Below are positions 9,404 through 20,364 of a DNA stretch of 64,000 nucleotides, piece after piece. The notes under the pieces were generated by a model. It searched no databases and was not told the origin of the DNA. It saw only the letters and a list, made by a program, of their open reading frames with translations. Numbering within the stretch: position 1 is the stretch's first letter; each line of letters begins with the position of its first letter. This DNA comes from an uncultured Clostridia bacterium (lineage in GTDB: Bacteria; Bacillota; Clostridia; TANB77; CAG-508). The stretch lies in assembly GCA_947632605.1 (NCBI GenBank), contig CANRPX010000008.1, positions 1 through 64,000 on the forward strand, given 5' to 3'. A program made the position numbers and the translations under genes.

Positions 9404-11188
9404 TTATTCTGTTTCTGTTGGTTCAATCTCTAAATAATCAATTACTTCATTCAATATTTTCCCAGCAACTGGTGCTGCAACAGTTCCTCCTTGATGTCCA
9501 GATTCTCCTGTTGGATTATATAATGTTATTAATATACAAATTTGTGGATCATCTGTTGGTGCAACTCCAATAAAAGATGTTACATATTTTCCAGTATTTA
9601 CTCCGTCTTCAGATGTTCCAGTCTTACCACCTACATTGTATCCTTTAACTCTTGCATTTTTTCCTGTTCCTTCTGCTACAACAGATGTCATCATACTTAA
9701 TACTTTTTCAGCTGTTTCTTTAGAAATCACTTGATTTTTAAATTCTGGTTGTATTTCATTAATTTCTCCTGTTTCAGAATTTATTATTTTTTTAACTACT
9801 CTTGGTTTTACATATAATCCATTATTTGCTATTGTAGAAACCATTGTTATCATCTGTATAGGTGTTACTTCAAATCTCTGTCCAAAACTAATTGTTGCAA
9901 GTTCTACTGGCCCTACTTTTTCTTCTTTTAAGAATATTGAATTTGCTTCTCCTATTAAATCTATTCCTGTTTTATTTAAAAAACCAAATTTTTGTAAATA
10001 TTCATAATATTTATTTACACCTATTTTTTGTCCTAATCCTATAAAAACTGGATTACATGAGTTCATTAATGCTTCTCTTAAAGATTGAGCTCCATGAGGT
10101 CTATAATATCTCCAACATTTTATTCTTGCACCAGCTATTTCTATACTTCCAGTACAAACATAACTACCCTTTTTATCTGTTTCTGCAATTTTTTCTTCTA
10201 AAGCTGCAGAAGTAGTTACTAATTTAAAAGTAGAACCTGGTTCATAAGTATCTGTTATTGCTTTATTTCTCCACATTCCTTGCAAATATGTGGATTTTTC
10301 TGAAGATTCTAGTTCACTCCAAATATCAGAAACTTCTTCATTATTTATTGTGTATGGATTATTTAGATCATAATATGGATATGTAGCCATTGCTAAAATA
10401 TCTCCATTTTTTGGATTCATAATAATTACATTTCCACCATCTGTACATACATTTTCTATACAAGCCTCTTCTAAATATTTTTCAGCAATAGATTGTATAT
10501 TCATATCTATACTTAAAATTAAGTCATTTCCTTTTAAAGATTTATTATATTCTTCTCCTCCATCTCCCATACTATTTCCTTTTGCATCTTGCATTTTGCT
10601 TATGCTACCATCTTTTCCTTTTAAAACATCATTATATTTTGCTTCTATTCCATCTAAGCCTTGATTATCACTTCCAATAAAACCAATTACATGTGATGCA
10701 AGAGTAGAATATGGATAAAATCTTTTTGTATCTTCATCAATATTTATTCCAGAATATATATTGTTTTCATTCATCCATACTCTTAATTTATCAGTTTTTT
10801 CTTTGTCAACTCTTCTTATTATTGTTTCAATTAAACTGTTTTTATTTACTTTTTTAAAAACTTTATCATAATCTAATTCAAAAATTTCTGACAATACTTT
10901 TGCTACTTTTTCTTTATTTTCTTTATCTATATTTATTGGATTTATTGTAATTGTTTCAACACTACTACTTTGTGCTAACACAATTTCTCCACTACAATCA
11001 TATATTGTTCCACGATTTGCAGTTATACTTCTACTTACATATTGTTGATTTTCAGATTTACTTTTCCATTTTTCTCCTTCAACAATTTGAATTATTCCTA
11101 CTTTTATAATTAAAATAGTCCAAAAAGAAGTAACTGCAATTAAAATAAAAGTTAATCTTTTTTTCATATTTAAATTACTTTTTCTCAT
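9404..11188 (-). CDS. Class B penicillin-binding protein (FtsI/SpoVD type)
   Basis: A 594-aa transpeptidase that cross-links peptidoglycan outside the membrane, normally paired with FtsW/SpoVE. It has one N-terminal membrane segment (about residues 10-32), a dimerisation domain with the RGTIYD motif, and a transpeptidase domain with the three active-site motifs: SxxK at Ser319-Lys322 (STFK), SxN at 377-379 (SCN) and KTG at 522-524 (KTGTSED). It ends soon after the catalytic domain and has no PASTA repeats, unlike many SpoVD proteins, so the vegetative or sporulation role cannot be decided. The ATG has an AGGAGGAA site. It heads the cell-wall cluster, with murE 103 bases downstream. Confidence 0.93.
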   Translation of the reverse strand: MRKSNLNMKKRLTFILIAVTSFWTILIIKVGIIQIVEGEKWKSKSENQQYVSRSITANRGTIYDCSGEIVLAQSSSVETITINPINIDKENKEKVAKVLSEIFELDYDKVFKKVNKNSLIETIIRRVDKEKTDKLRVWMNENNIYSGINIDEDTKRFYPYSTLASHVIGFIGSDNQGLDGIEAKYNDVLKGKDGSISKMQDAKGNSMGDGGEEYNKSLKGNDLILSIDMNIQSIAEKYLEEACIENVCTDGGNVIIMNPKNGDILAMATYPYYDLNNPYTINNEEVSDIWSELESSEKSTYLQGMWRNKAITDTYEPGSTFKLVTTSAALEEKIAETDKKGSYVCTGSIEIAGARIKCWRYYRPHGAQSLREALMNSCNPVFIGLGQKIGVNKYYEYLQKFGFLNKTGIDLIGEANSIFLKEEKVGPVELATISFGQRFEVTPIQMITMVSTIANNGLYVKPRVVKKIINSETGEINEIQPEFKNQVISKETAEKVLSMMTSVVAEGTGKNARVKGYNVGGKTGTSEDGVNTGKYVTSFIGVAPTDDPQICILITLYNPTGESGHQGGTVAAPVAGKILNEVIDYLEIEPTETE

Positions 11189-11325
11189 GAAATTCCTCCA
11201 AGTTTTTAATTAGTAAATTTTATTTGCTTTTTCACAAAAATAGAACAATTTTAAGTAAATATACGTTTTAAATTCTATAAGAAAGCCTTCAAATATAAAA
11301 ATAAAATTTATAAATTTTAAAGGAA

Positions 11326-11359
11326 AAAGCTCTAAAATGTTTTAACATTCTAGAGCTTT
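11326..11359 (-). terminator. Terminator after the CmpB-like gene
   Basis: A 16-bp stem with one mismatch (arms at 11326-11341 and 11344-11359), with TTTTTCC following on the minus strand. It separates the CmpB-like gene from the PBP/mur cluster. Confidence 0.75.
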
Positions 11360-11392
11360 AAAGCGTTATTATATTAAATTTTTATTATTATA

Positions 11393-11962
11393 TTACTTTA
11401 TAAAATTACTAAATATCATATCACATAGAAATAAAATTGCTGGAACTATGGAAATAACAGAGAAAACTTTTTTGTTCATTTTACTTGCAATTAGCTTTGC
11501 CACTGGTACAAAAATATATGTTAAAAGTAATCCAGACACTGCAAAAAACATAATTGATCTAAAACAAACATATCCTCCTATATTACCCCAATTCCATATT
11601 TCAGTATTATAGTCCCATAATCTTAAATTTGATATATGAAATAATGCATATCCAGTACCAAATTCTAGTAGTCCAGATACTACTGCACTTAAAACAAATA
11701 CTAATAATGGTTTTTTTCTAAATCTATATGATACTAATATTATAAATAATCCTCCAAAACCATATATTGGTATCCATGGTCCATAAGTTGTTCCTCTTTT
11801 CACAAAATACCCCAAATCTATTCTATAAAAAAGCATTTCATATATAAAACCAAATATACCACTACATACAATTAGAAATAACATTATTTCTAATTTTTCT
11901 TTTTTAGAGAATTCATATTCTTTATTTTCAAATTCTTTAATTTTATCAGTTATCTTTGTCAT
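11393..11962 (-). CDS. CmpB-family (putative ABC transporter permease type) membrane protein
   Basis: A 189-aa polytopic protein with about five membrane segments. The pattern GFIYEMLFY, then RGTTYGPWIPIYGFGG, LLEFGTGYALF and LWDYN..WNWGNIGGYVCFRS matches the family listed as putative ABC transporter type IV (PF06541, CmpB). The substrate and any ATPase partner are unknown, and no ABC ATPase lies nearby. The start ATG follows AAGGTAAG. It is flanked by terminators on both sides and so appears monocistronic. Assignment is to the family only. Confidence 0.8.
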   Translation of the reverse strand: MTKITDKIKEFENKEYEFSKKEKLEIMLFLIVCSGIFGFIYEMLFYRIDLGYFVKRGTTYGPWIPIYGFGGLFIILVSYRFRKKPLLVFVLSAVVSGLLEFGTGYALFHISNLRLWDYNTEIWNWGNIGGYVCFRSIMFFAVSGLLLTYIFVPVAKLIASKMNKKVFSVISIVPAILFLCDMIFSNFIK

Positions 11963-12059
11963 TTTATCTTACCTTTTATTTTTTTGATAGTATCATATTT
12001 ATTTTACTTTTGCAATCTTTTTGTTTTAGCTTTATAAAACCTCTTCTTAACAGTAACAT

Positions 12060-12099
12060 TAAAAGAACCTCTCTTATTTTTTATAAGAAAGGTTCTTTT
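12060..12099 (-). terminator. Terminator of the giant surface-protein transcript
   Basis: A 16-bp stem with one mismatch (AAAGAACC / GGTTCTTT at its base) and T-runs on both sides lies just after the stop of the 2739-aa gene. Confidence 0.75.
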
Positions 12100-12143
12100 T
12101 TTATCTTAATATCTAATTGATATTATCTTTTAGTTTAAGATTT

Positions 12144-15100
12144 TTATTTTGTTAAAACTCTCTTTTTGATAATTACTACACCTGTTGTAAGAATTGCTAA
12201 TCCTGCAATTACAGTTGCTAATACTTGTGGTAAGATTGTATCTACTACATCATTACCAGTTGGAGGTGTGAATGTTACTAATTCTGTTGCACTTGAATCT
12301 CTTTCTTGAAGAGCTGCTTTAAATTCTCCAATTATTGGATTTGCATTACCTACTAAAGCTGCCTCATCTCTTCTACCAACTGAGTTTTCAAATTTAACAA
12401 TTTCTGTAATGTTATCATAGCTTAAATTATCTGCATCATCTTGTGCTGAAACAGTTTTTGTTAATGTCAATACTATTTGTGAACTATAATTGTTACTATC
12501 AAATGTGTATGGTACTAAGTTTTTCTCGAAATCTGCATTTGATTTTGTTGCATCATCTGTATTTGGTGTTTGATCATCCACACTTAATAATAAGTTATTT
12601 CTTTGTACTACTGGTTCTGTTTCTTCATATTTTTGTTTTACTACATATTCAATACCTTTTTTATCTGTCTTTGAGAATGCAGGTATTACGTTAGGATCGA
12701 TTAATCTGCTTTCTTCAAATCCACTTCCTGATAATTCAGTAATTGTTGTATTTCTCCAAATGTGATTATTTTCTGTATTAATGTTTGATGTAAATACTGA
12801 ATCATTATCTGCATAATCAACGATTTGACGAACTTTAGTTGTAACTATTACATCATTATCTCCAGGTGTTCCTGTATAGTATGCATTTCCTAAATACTTA
12901 CCATATTCTACTGTTCCTGTTGCTTCTGCTTGTTTCATTTCATTTGCTAAGTTTCTAATTTCTTGTTTAACAGTTGTGTTATTTGCAACAGCTACATTTT
13001 CTATTTCAGCTAATTGTTTACTTGTATAATCTTTTTCACCAACATTTAGTGCTGTAATTACATAGTTGATTTCTATTGTTGTACCTTGAAGTATTGTTTC
13101 ATCTACATTGATAAATCTGAAGTTTTGTGTTCCTTTATTTTTAGAATCTAACAATTTGTTTTCATTTTTATCTAATGCTTGTAATTGGTCTAGGCCTATT
13201 GATTTTTCAGTATTTAGTGTTACTTCTGCTACTAAATATTGATTATCATTTATCTTAGCTACCACAATGCTATCATCATTTATTTCTGATTTTGATTTAG
13301 GTGCATAGTTAATATCATATATTGCATCAAATATTACATTATTATCGTTTGTTACTAATCTAATTTCACCAATTTCTTTATCTAGAATTATAGCATTTTC
13401 TGGTCTTTCAATTAAACCGAAGTCAATATTTCTTAATTCATAAGCTTTAGATTCTTTTTCTACAACCACACTTCCATTTGATACAACTTTTCCTTTTACA
13501 GTTGTAGAGTTTAATCCTTCTAATCCAGCTTCATCTGCTGATTCGATAGCTAAATCTATTTTTGCTGTATCTGCAAACATACTATATTTATTATATAATT
13601 CTGTATGTTTTGCACTTACATCATTAGCTGTTGATAATTCTGTTCCATTTAAGTTTGTTATAGTTTGTGAAGCAGCTATTACTTCTAGTCTTCTTGCTTC
13701 ACTATCTCTAGCATCTGAGTTCTTATCATTTCCTTCTACTTGATATATTGTTGATTTATAGTCCTGACCATTATATACTGCTGGTGTGTAACCAATGTTA
13801 TCACCATCGTAATTTGCTGTTTTAATATCATCATAGTATGAAGTTCCATCTGCTTTTAATGCTTCGGCTGGTGACAATGTTACTTTTGTTTGATCTTCTA
13901 GTTCAGTTTTATCGTTTCCATATAGGAATCTTACAACATATTTTCCAGTTGGCACTCCAGTAAATCTATATTCACCAACATTTGATGTATCAGATGATAT
14001 TCTAGATGTTTCTGTTGTTGATGCAAAACCACCTGTCAAGTATTCTAATGTTTTTCCACCTAAGCAGTTTAAAGCACTTGATGTTGGCCATAAGAAGTCA
14101 TAATCGATTCCATCAACAGTTACTTTTTCAATAAGTTCTGTTGTCAATCCACCAATTAAAGCTTCATCGTCATCTCTTAAACCATTTCCAACAGCATTTT
14201 CATCTATTGATTTATCTTCCCAAGCTATACCATTAACTTTTCTTGTTTCATCAGTTAATTCTAGTTTTAGTGTTGGTGCCATATCTGTATCATCTTCAGC
14301 CCATGGTTTTTCATTATAATCTTTAATATTTACGTTTGCAGGTGCTGAATCTATATCGATTTTACCAGCAACTGTTGTTCCGTCGCTATAATATGTTGAG
14401 TAATTTGCAATTTCTACCATGTTTGATTTATTTCCAAGAATAATTGCATCTGTTACTTCATTTATATCTTCTTTTTGTACAGCATAAGTTACATAGATTT
14501 CTGCCATTTGACCACTTTCTAATCTTAATCCATTTAAGTTTGCTGTTGTCTTAATATACTCTTTTCCATCTGAAGCATGTATATTTCTTTCAGTAGTTGC
14601 CCAATCAACATTTGTTACTTGGTCATTTACTTTCATATATGATTTATTTGCTACTTCTTTCGTTTCTCCATTTACTAACTTAGTAACTGGTCCGTTAATT
14701 GGTTCTCCTAAAGAAGTATCAGAATAATCATTTACTGAATTAATTATTACTACATAATTACTTGAAGTATTATATAGATTTAATTTGTATGTCAAGTATA
14801 CTTCTAGTTCTGAGTCTGTAATAGATCTTCCTATAGTTTTATAGAATGTATCTACTGCACTATATAATTCTGTGTTTGCTTTATACATTTCAGCTCTATA
14901 ATAGTAATCTGTTTTATATAATCCTAATTCATAACTTATGTTCATATTGTCTATTTCAAGATGTCTATTTAATGTATCTTTTCCTAAATCTGATAACTTA
15001 TTAAATGTATAATCTAATTCTTTTCCATCTATTAAGACTTTAGCTGAATATAAATCTTTTGTTGCTTCAACATCTGCATCTTTTCTTCTTACTAAACCTA

Positions 15101-18100
15101 AGTTAATATGTAAGCAGTAATTATAAGTTGCAGAATATTTATATTTTTGTTGTAAACCAAAATCTGTTATATTTACATCATAATCTTCTAGATGCATTTT
15201 ATTGTCAAATGGATATTGTAATCCACCTACTGAAGTTCTTGCTTTTGCTTTAAATAAACTATAAGCAACACCATTTGCATCAGTAGTTACAACTTTAGAT
15301 TGTACTCTTGTTGCAAAATCTCCAGATACATCAGCTACATATCTAACAGCATTTTCTCCTTCAGAGCCTTGTACTGCACCAACTGTTTGGCCTTCACCAT
15401 CTATTGGTGTATTTCCATATATACTTTGAATTCTATTGTTTACAATTTCTCTATCATAATCTTTTGCCATTGATTTATCTGCATAGCTATCTCTTTCTGA
15501 TGTACTTGCATTTATATAATCTCCTGCATTTCCTTCAACATATTTATCCCCTTGAAGTTTTGATAAGAAAATTGTTGGCTCATAAGTTTGACCATCGTAA
15601 ACAAATTCTACATCATATCTTATTGAAGAAGCTCCTGCTGCTTTTTCTTCATCTGTCATAGATAATATTTCTAGTCTTGGTGTTTTCCATTCACCTTGCA
15701 TATCTGTTAATACAGGGAATGTTAATTCAGTATCTAAATTATCACTATAAGCTTTTGCTAATGTTCTATATTGTGTTAATTCTGAATTTCCACTCATAAC
15801 AGTTCTGTAAACATAAACTTCTACACCTTTAATACCTGATTCTGAACCATCTATTTTTCCATTTGGAACTGAATCTGGCATATTCTTTCCAGCATCTTGA
15901 CGAACATCTTCCCAAACTTGACCAGCAAGTTCTATTGTTAAGTCAATTTCTACATATACTGGTAATTCGTTTGAAATAACTAATTCTATTTCATCATTTT
16001 CTGACAAGGCTGCTCCATTATTACTTGGTGCTCCTACTTGTCTCCAACCTTTTGGTAGATTTATTTCTTCTACTGTAACTGTTGGAGCATTATTTCCCCA
16101 CCACTTAATATCAGGTGATATATATGTTGCTGTTGTTGATTTTGAAACATCTACTGATAATTTTTCAGTATAAATATAATCTCCATCACTTGCATAATGC
16201 ATTTCACCATTTATTTCAAATGTTCCTGAAATCTTAATTTCAACTTCAAAAACTTGTGGTTCAGCAGCATCTATAAATTTATTTGGAACTATTTGTTTTG
16301 TTACTTTAAATTTTCCATGTTTTTCTTCAGCTCTATTTATAGCAACTACTTCTACTATTTCACCTGCTTTTAAACTTCCTTCAGCATTTTTTATTTCTAC
16401 TAAAGTAAATCCATCTGGTAATTCAATTTCTTCTACTTTATATTTTGGTGCTGGATCTGAAGCATTCCATTCTATATAGTCAGATTTATAAGTTTCATTA
16501 GCTTTTAGTTCTACATAATATGAACTATCTCCTATTGTTATTTTAAATCTAAATACTTCATCAGTTGATATATTACCTTCTACTTGTTTTGTAACTTGTA
16601 AATATCCACCAACCTTTTTAGGTGCATTTGTAACTGTTACTACATTTACTTTTTGGCCTGCAGAACCTTCTTTAATTGTTCCTGATCCATTTACTATAGA
16701 ATCTACTTTAGCTATATCTGATTCTTGTTCTTCTACAGTATATGATGGTCCATCATTTGAATCTCCAAACCATTTTATTGGTCCTAAAGTTACACTTTCT
16801 CCACCTTTAACAACAACATCTTTTATTGTATAACTGCTGTTATTAACTTGATCAGAACCATAACTGAATGTTCCTGTTAAAGTTACATTAAACTTAAATT
16901 CTTTTCCAATTAAGCTATCATCTGTAACTTTTTTCTCTATTACTAAATATCCTTCATGTTCATTTACTTTATTTACAAATGTATTTTCTGTATAAACAAT
17001 CTTTTCTTCTTTAACACTATTTTCTATTAATGTTCCTTCTACTTTATTTGTAGATTGACCATTAGCTGATACAAAAGTTGTTCCTTCTGGAAGTTCAACC
17101 TCTTCAATAGTGTATTTTGGAGTAGGATCTTCAGGTTTCCATGTATAACTTCCTGTATATTCCCATACCCATTTATTGTCTTTTAATTCTGCTGTTAAAG
17201 AAACTATTTGTTCTGTAAAGCCATCTACATTTATTTTAAACTTAAATACTAAGTCTTTTACATAATCTACTGGGCATTTATCTGCATTCTCTAATGTTTT
17301 TATAATATGTAGATATCCAATTTTATCATATCCGTTTGTAGCTGTTACTGTAATTAGATAATTATTGTCTCCATCTGATACATCAGATAAACTTCCTTTA
17401 CTTGGAGAAACATTACTTTCAATATCTGAATCAATTAGATTTTCTTCAACTGTATAAGTTGGTGCTGTTTTTCCATACCAAGTAAATTCATCTGATTCCC
17501 AAGTAACTTCTGTTTGATTTTCTGAAACTTTTAATACAACAAATTGTTCATTATTGTGTTCTTCTTGATTAGCTACTTCAACATATCCATCATTTGTTAA
17601 TTGTATTGTTTGATCTTTAAATAATTGATCTTTATAATAGAATGTTCCTGTAACTTTTACAACAAATTTGAATTCTTTGTCTTCTAAGTATTTATCAGAA
17701 ATCTTTTTAATTAATTTTAAATGTCCTGTTTTAGGTGTAACTGTATTTACAAGATAATTTTCAATTACACCTGTTGAAGTATTTGGAGTAAGTACTCCTT
17801 TAATTACATTTCCTTCAACAGTTATTGACTCATTACCTTTATTAGCTTCTTTTGTTTTTTCAAAACTAAATTGTGTTCCTGCTGGGCATTTTGTTTCTTT
17901 TAGAGTATATGAAGGATTTTCTCCTTTGTTCCATTCATATTCTACTACTGAATTTCCTACCCATCTATATGTGATAGTTCCATCATCATTTTTAATTTGT
18001 TCCATATTTGTATTATTTAATACAATATTTTCTGATGCGTAACCATCAACAGATAATTCAAATTCAAATGATAATTTTTCTAAATCTTCTTTAGATAAGC

Positions 18101-20363
18101 TTTCAGCATGTTCTAATGTTTTAATAATCTGTACTTTTCCTTTTTCTTTTAATTGATCGTTAACTGCTGTTACTTTAACATTTTCACCTGCTTTTAAGCT
18201 TCCACTACTTGGATCTACTGAAATTTCTTTGTATCCATCTGGTACGTTAATTTCTTCAACATGGAACGTTGGTGCTTCTCTTTCATACCATTTAATTTCT
18301 CCATCTGCAAGTACATCTAAAGTAGTTCCAGCTTTAACTGTTCTTTCAAAGCTTACTGATTGATTTTTATACTCTCCATTTTGATATTTAAATTTACCAT
18401 CTATTGTAACTTTAAATGTAAATTCTGGAATATTTTCGCCAAATTCTTTGATTATATTACCATCTTCATCTTTTACAATTTTTTCAATTGATAAAGTACC
18501 TGTTTTAGGATCTAATTGGTTTTCAGCAATTACTGTTACTGGTAATATTGTTCCAGATCTTAATTTTCCACTACTTGGACTTACTGAAACAGTTTTATAT
18601 CCGCTTCTTGGAATTTCTCTTATATTAAATGTAGGTATATAAGAATCTCCTTTTGCTTCTTCACTATCTTCTTCTGGGATTTCCCATGTATATACTTGTG
18701 ATAAAGCTGCAGAATTTCCTCTAACTCTTATAAGGCTTCTACCATCTTGTTGTGATCCATTAACTTCTAAGATAAAGTCGAAGAAACCTGGATTATCTAT
18801 ATTTAATTTATCACCTTTTTCATCTACTATAGTTTTTTCAATTATAATTTGAGCTGCATCATATCTTCTGTCTAATACTTTTCTAAATCTTCTTATTTCA
18901 GCTTCTATATTTCCTGCGTTTCTTTGTGATGGTAATGGTCCTGTTACTTCTTCCCAATCATATCTATAACGAGTTCTATCTACTTCTTCTCCAGTTACTG
19001 GATCTGTTTCTGTGTAATGTTCTACTTCTCTAGTAGAATTTACAACTGTATTTTTGTATTGACCATAAAAGTAATTGAATGATCCCTTTGCATTTGTATA
19101 TTCAAATTCTACATGAACATTTGTTATTCTTGTAGCATTATATTTATGTTTTATAGCAAATTGGAATGGTGTACATGGAAGTGGATATCCATTTTGGTCA
19201 AGATTTTCAGAAGATATAGTAAAATCATCTCCATATACTAAAACTGGATGTGTTGGATCATTTGTTTCTAATTCCATTTTTGTTATAAATGCAAAAGTTG
19301 GTTCATAAACATAATTTATTGCATAATATCCAACTAATATGTTATCTCCATTTGGTGTTGCTTCAGTAAATTTTATTGTTGGATTATCTAAATTATAATT
19401 TGAGAAATCTAAATTTCTATCTCTTACATCATCATAATATTTATCTGTTTTAATCCATTCTGGATCATAGTCTAAGTAGAAAAATTCTTCTAATGTTTCA
19501 TCTTTAAATACGTTTTTAGCATCTTCTTTTGATATACGTTTAACATCAGAAACATTTTTTACTTTAGCTGCTTCTAATATGTATTTTTGGAATTCTTTTG
19601 CAGCATCATTTAAATCTGTATAATCTTTATCAGGATCAAATTCTTCATCAACTGTTGTACTTAAAGCTGTATCAAATATATCTCCTTGAAGGTTTGGATC
19701 TCCCTCTAATTGTGATTGAGCTAAGTCTGTTCCAAAACCTCTTTCTGATATATCTGTAAAGTTTGGATCACTTGATGCTATTCCTTGACCTGCTGGAGTA
19801 TGCCACCAAGCAATTTGCTCTGGTGTTTTTTCTCCATATATACTACCTTCTGAGCATTGTGCAAAAGCTAATATAAATGCTTCTTCAGGTGTTGCATATT
19901 TTCTTTCACTTGTTGTGTAACTAGCTCTTGTATAGAATGCTTCTGGTATTTCTGAAGGATCATAAGTTGATCCTGAAATTGTTCCATATTCTATACTATC
20001 AAAAGCTGGATGACTTGAATCTGGAAGTCTAGTTCCTCTTTGGCTACACATTAAATCACCATGTTGATATAACATTTCAAGTGTTATTGAACCATCAAAT
20101 GTATGTCCATGGTTTACTATTTCTCTAGTATTAAGTCTATCCCATACTACAGAAACATTTTCATTACCTACTATGTCATCGCCTATTGCTGCAGTTGTTG
20201 TCGCAATATCTCCATTTGCGTTAGCAGTAGTCGTTGTTACTGTTTGATTTTCTTCATCTATGTCTGTTGTCGTTACAGCAAAAATTTTATAAGCAAATGC
20301 GATGTTTAATATTATAAATATTGTTATTATTAAACTTAATATTTTCTTATTTAATCTATTCAT
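12144..20363 (-). CDS. Giant surface protein with thioester-like domain, eight Cna-B-like repeats and TPPTG anchor
   Basis: A 2739-aa secreted protein. I place the start at 20363 (MNRLNKK), seven bases after GGAGGT and one base after the upstream stop. Order: a signal peptide; an N-terminal domain with LMCSQRG (Cys about 106) and PEQIAWW (Gln about 183), resembling the Cys and Gln of thioester adhesin domains; eight prealbumin-like repeats of 100-130 aa (about 510-1470), each opening with a GxLxIxK-type strand and closing near YxVEE; two SdrD-B-like segments (AGQVWEDV about 1480, GIAWEDKS about 2050); and a long conserved tail. It ends with TFTPPTG, a hydrophobic segment and KKRVLTK, a sortase-like sorting signal with Thr instead of Leu. 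It is a full-length paralog of the gene at 25698-35375. The role is inferred to be adhesion or a surface filament. Confidence 0.8.
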   Translation of the reverse strand: MNRLNKKILSLIITIFIILNIAFAYKIFAVTTTDIDEENQTVTTTTANANGDIATTTAAIGDDIVGNENVSVVWDRLNTREIVNHGHTFDGSITLEMLYQHGDLMCSQRGTRLPDSSHPAFDSIEYGTISGSTYDPSEIPEAFYTRASYTTSERKYATPEEAFILAFAQCSEGSIYGEKTPEQIAWWHTPAGQGIASSDPNFTDISERGFGTDLAQSQLEGDPNLQGDIFDTALSTTVDEEFDPDKDYTDLNDAAKEFQKYILEAAKVKNVSDVKRISKEDAKNVFKDETLEEFFYLDYDPEWIKTDKYYDDVRDRNLDFSNYNLDNPTIKFTEATPNGDNILVGYYAINYVYEPTFAFITKMELETNDPTHPVLVYGDDFTISSENLDQNGYPLPCTPFQFAIKHKYNATRITNVHVEFEYTNAKGSFNYFYGQYKNTVVNSTREVEHYTETDPVTGEEVDRTRYRYDWEEVTGPLPSQRNAGNIEAEIRRFRKVLDRRYDAAQIIIEKTIVDEKGDKLNIDNPGFFDFILEVNGSQQDGRSLIRVRGNSAALSQVYTWEIPEEDSEEAKGDSYIPTFNIREIPRSGYKTVSVSPSSGKLRSGTILPVTVIAENQLDPKTGTLSIEKIVKDEDGNIIKEFGENIPEFTFKVTIDGKFKYQNGEYKNQSVSFERTVKAGTTLDVLADGEIKWYEREAPTFHVEEINVPDGYKEISVDPSSGSLKAGENVKVTAVNDQLKEKGKVQIIKTLEHAESLSKEDLEKLSFEFELSVDGYASENIVLNNTNMEQIKNDDGTITYRWVGNSVVEYEWNKGENPSYTLKETKCPAGTQFSFEKTKEANKGNESITVEGNVIKGVLTPNTSTGVIENYLVNTVTPKTGHLKLIKKISDKYLEDKEFKFVVKVTGTFYYKDQLFKDQTIQLTNDGYVEVANQEEHNNEQFVVLKVSENQTEVTWESDEFTWYGKTAPTYTVEENLIDSDIESNVSPSKGSLSDVSDGDNNYLITVTATNGYDKIGYLHIIKTLENADKCPVDYVKDLVFKFKINVDGFTEQIVSLTAELKDNKWVWEYTGSYTWKPEDPTPKYTIEEVELPEGTTFVSANGQSTNKVEGTLIENSVKEEKIVYTENTFVNKVNEHEGYLVIEKKVTDDSLIGKEFKFNVTLTGTFSYGSDQVNNSSYTIKDVVVKGGESVTLGPIKWFGDSNDGPSYTVEEQESDIAKVDSIVNGSGTIKEGSAGQKVNVVTVTNAPKKVGGYLQVTKQVEGNISTDEVFRFKITIGDSSYYVELKANETYKSDYIEWNASDPAPKYKVEEIELPDGFTLVEIKNAEGSLKAGEIVEVVAINRAEEKHGKFKVTKQIVPNKFIDAAEPQVFEVEIKISGTFEINGEMHYASDGDYIYTEKLSVDVSKSTTATYISPDIKWWGNNAPTVTVEEINLPKGWRQVGAPSNNGAALSENDEIELVISNELPVYVEIDLTIELAGQVWEDVRQDAGKNMPDSVPNGKIDGSESGIKGVEVYVYRTVMSGNSELTQYRTLAKAYSDNLDTELTFPVLTDMQGEWKTPRLEILSMTDEEKAAGASSIRYDVEFVYDGQTYEPTIFLSKLQGDKYVEGNAGDYINASTSERDSYADKSMAKDYDREIVNNRIQSIYGNTPIDGEGQTVGAVQGSEGENAVRYVADVSGDFATRVQSKVVTTDANGVAYSLFKAKARTSVGGLQYPFDNKMHLEDYDVNITDFGLQQKYKYSATYNYCLHINLGLVRRKDADVEATKDLYSAKVLIDGKELDYTFNKLSDLGKDTLNRHLEIDNMNISYELGLYKTDYYYRAEMYKANTELYSAVDTFYKTIGRSITDSELEVYLTYKLNLYNTSSNYVVIINSVNDYSDTSLGEPINGPVTKLVNGETKEVANKSYMKVNDQVTNVDWATTERNIHASDGKEYIKTTANLNGLRLESGQMAEIYVTYAVQKEDINEVTDAIILGNKSNMVEIANYSTYYSDGTTVAGKIDIDSAPANVNIKDYNEKPWAEDDTDMAPTLKLELTDETRKVNGIAWEDKSIDENAVGNGLRDDDEALIGGLTTELIEKVTVDGIDYDFLWPTSSALNCLGGKTLEYLTGGFASTTETSRISSDTSNVGEYRFTGVPTGKYVVRFLYGNDKTELEDQTKVTLSPAEALKADGTSYYDDIKTANYDGDNIGYTPAVYNGQDYKSTIYQVEGNDKNSDARDSEARRLEVIAASQTITNLNGTELSTANDVSAKHTELYNKYSMFADTAKIDLAIESADEAGLEGLNSTTVKGKVVSNGSVVVEKESKAYELRNIDFGLIERPENAIILDKEIGEIRLVTNDNNVIFDAIYDINYAPKSKSEINDDSIVVAKINDNQYLVAEVTLNTEKSIGLDQLQALDKNENKLLDSKNKGTQNFRFINVDETILQGTTIEINYVITALNVGEKDYTSKQLAEIENVAVANNTTVKQEIRNLANEMKQAEATGTVEYGKYLGNAYYTGTPGDNDVIVTTKVRQIVDYADNDSVFTSNINTENNHIWRNTTITELSGSGFEESRLIDPNVIPAFSKTDKKGIEYVVKQKYEETEPVVQRNNLLLSVDDQTPNTDDATKSNADFEKNLVPYTFDSNNYSSQIVLTLTKTVSAQDDADNLSYDNITEIVKFENSVGRRDEAALVGNANPIIGEFKAALQERDSSATELVTFTPPTGNDVVDTILPQVLATVIAGLAILTTGVVIIKKRVLTK

Positions 20364-20364
20364 A

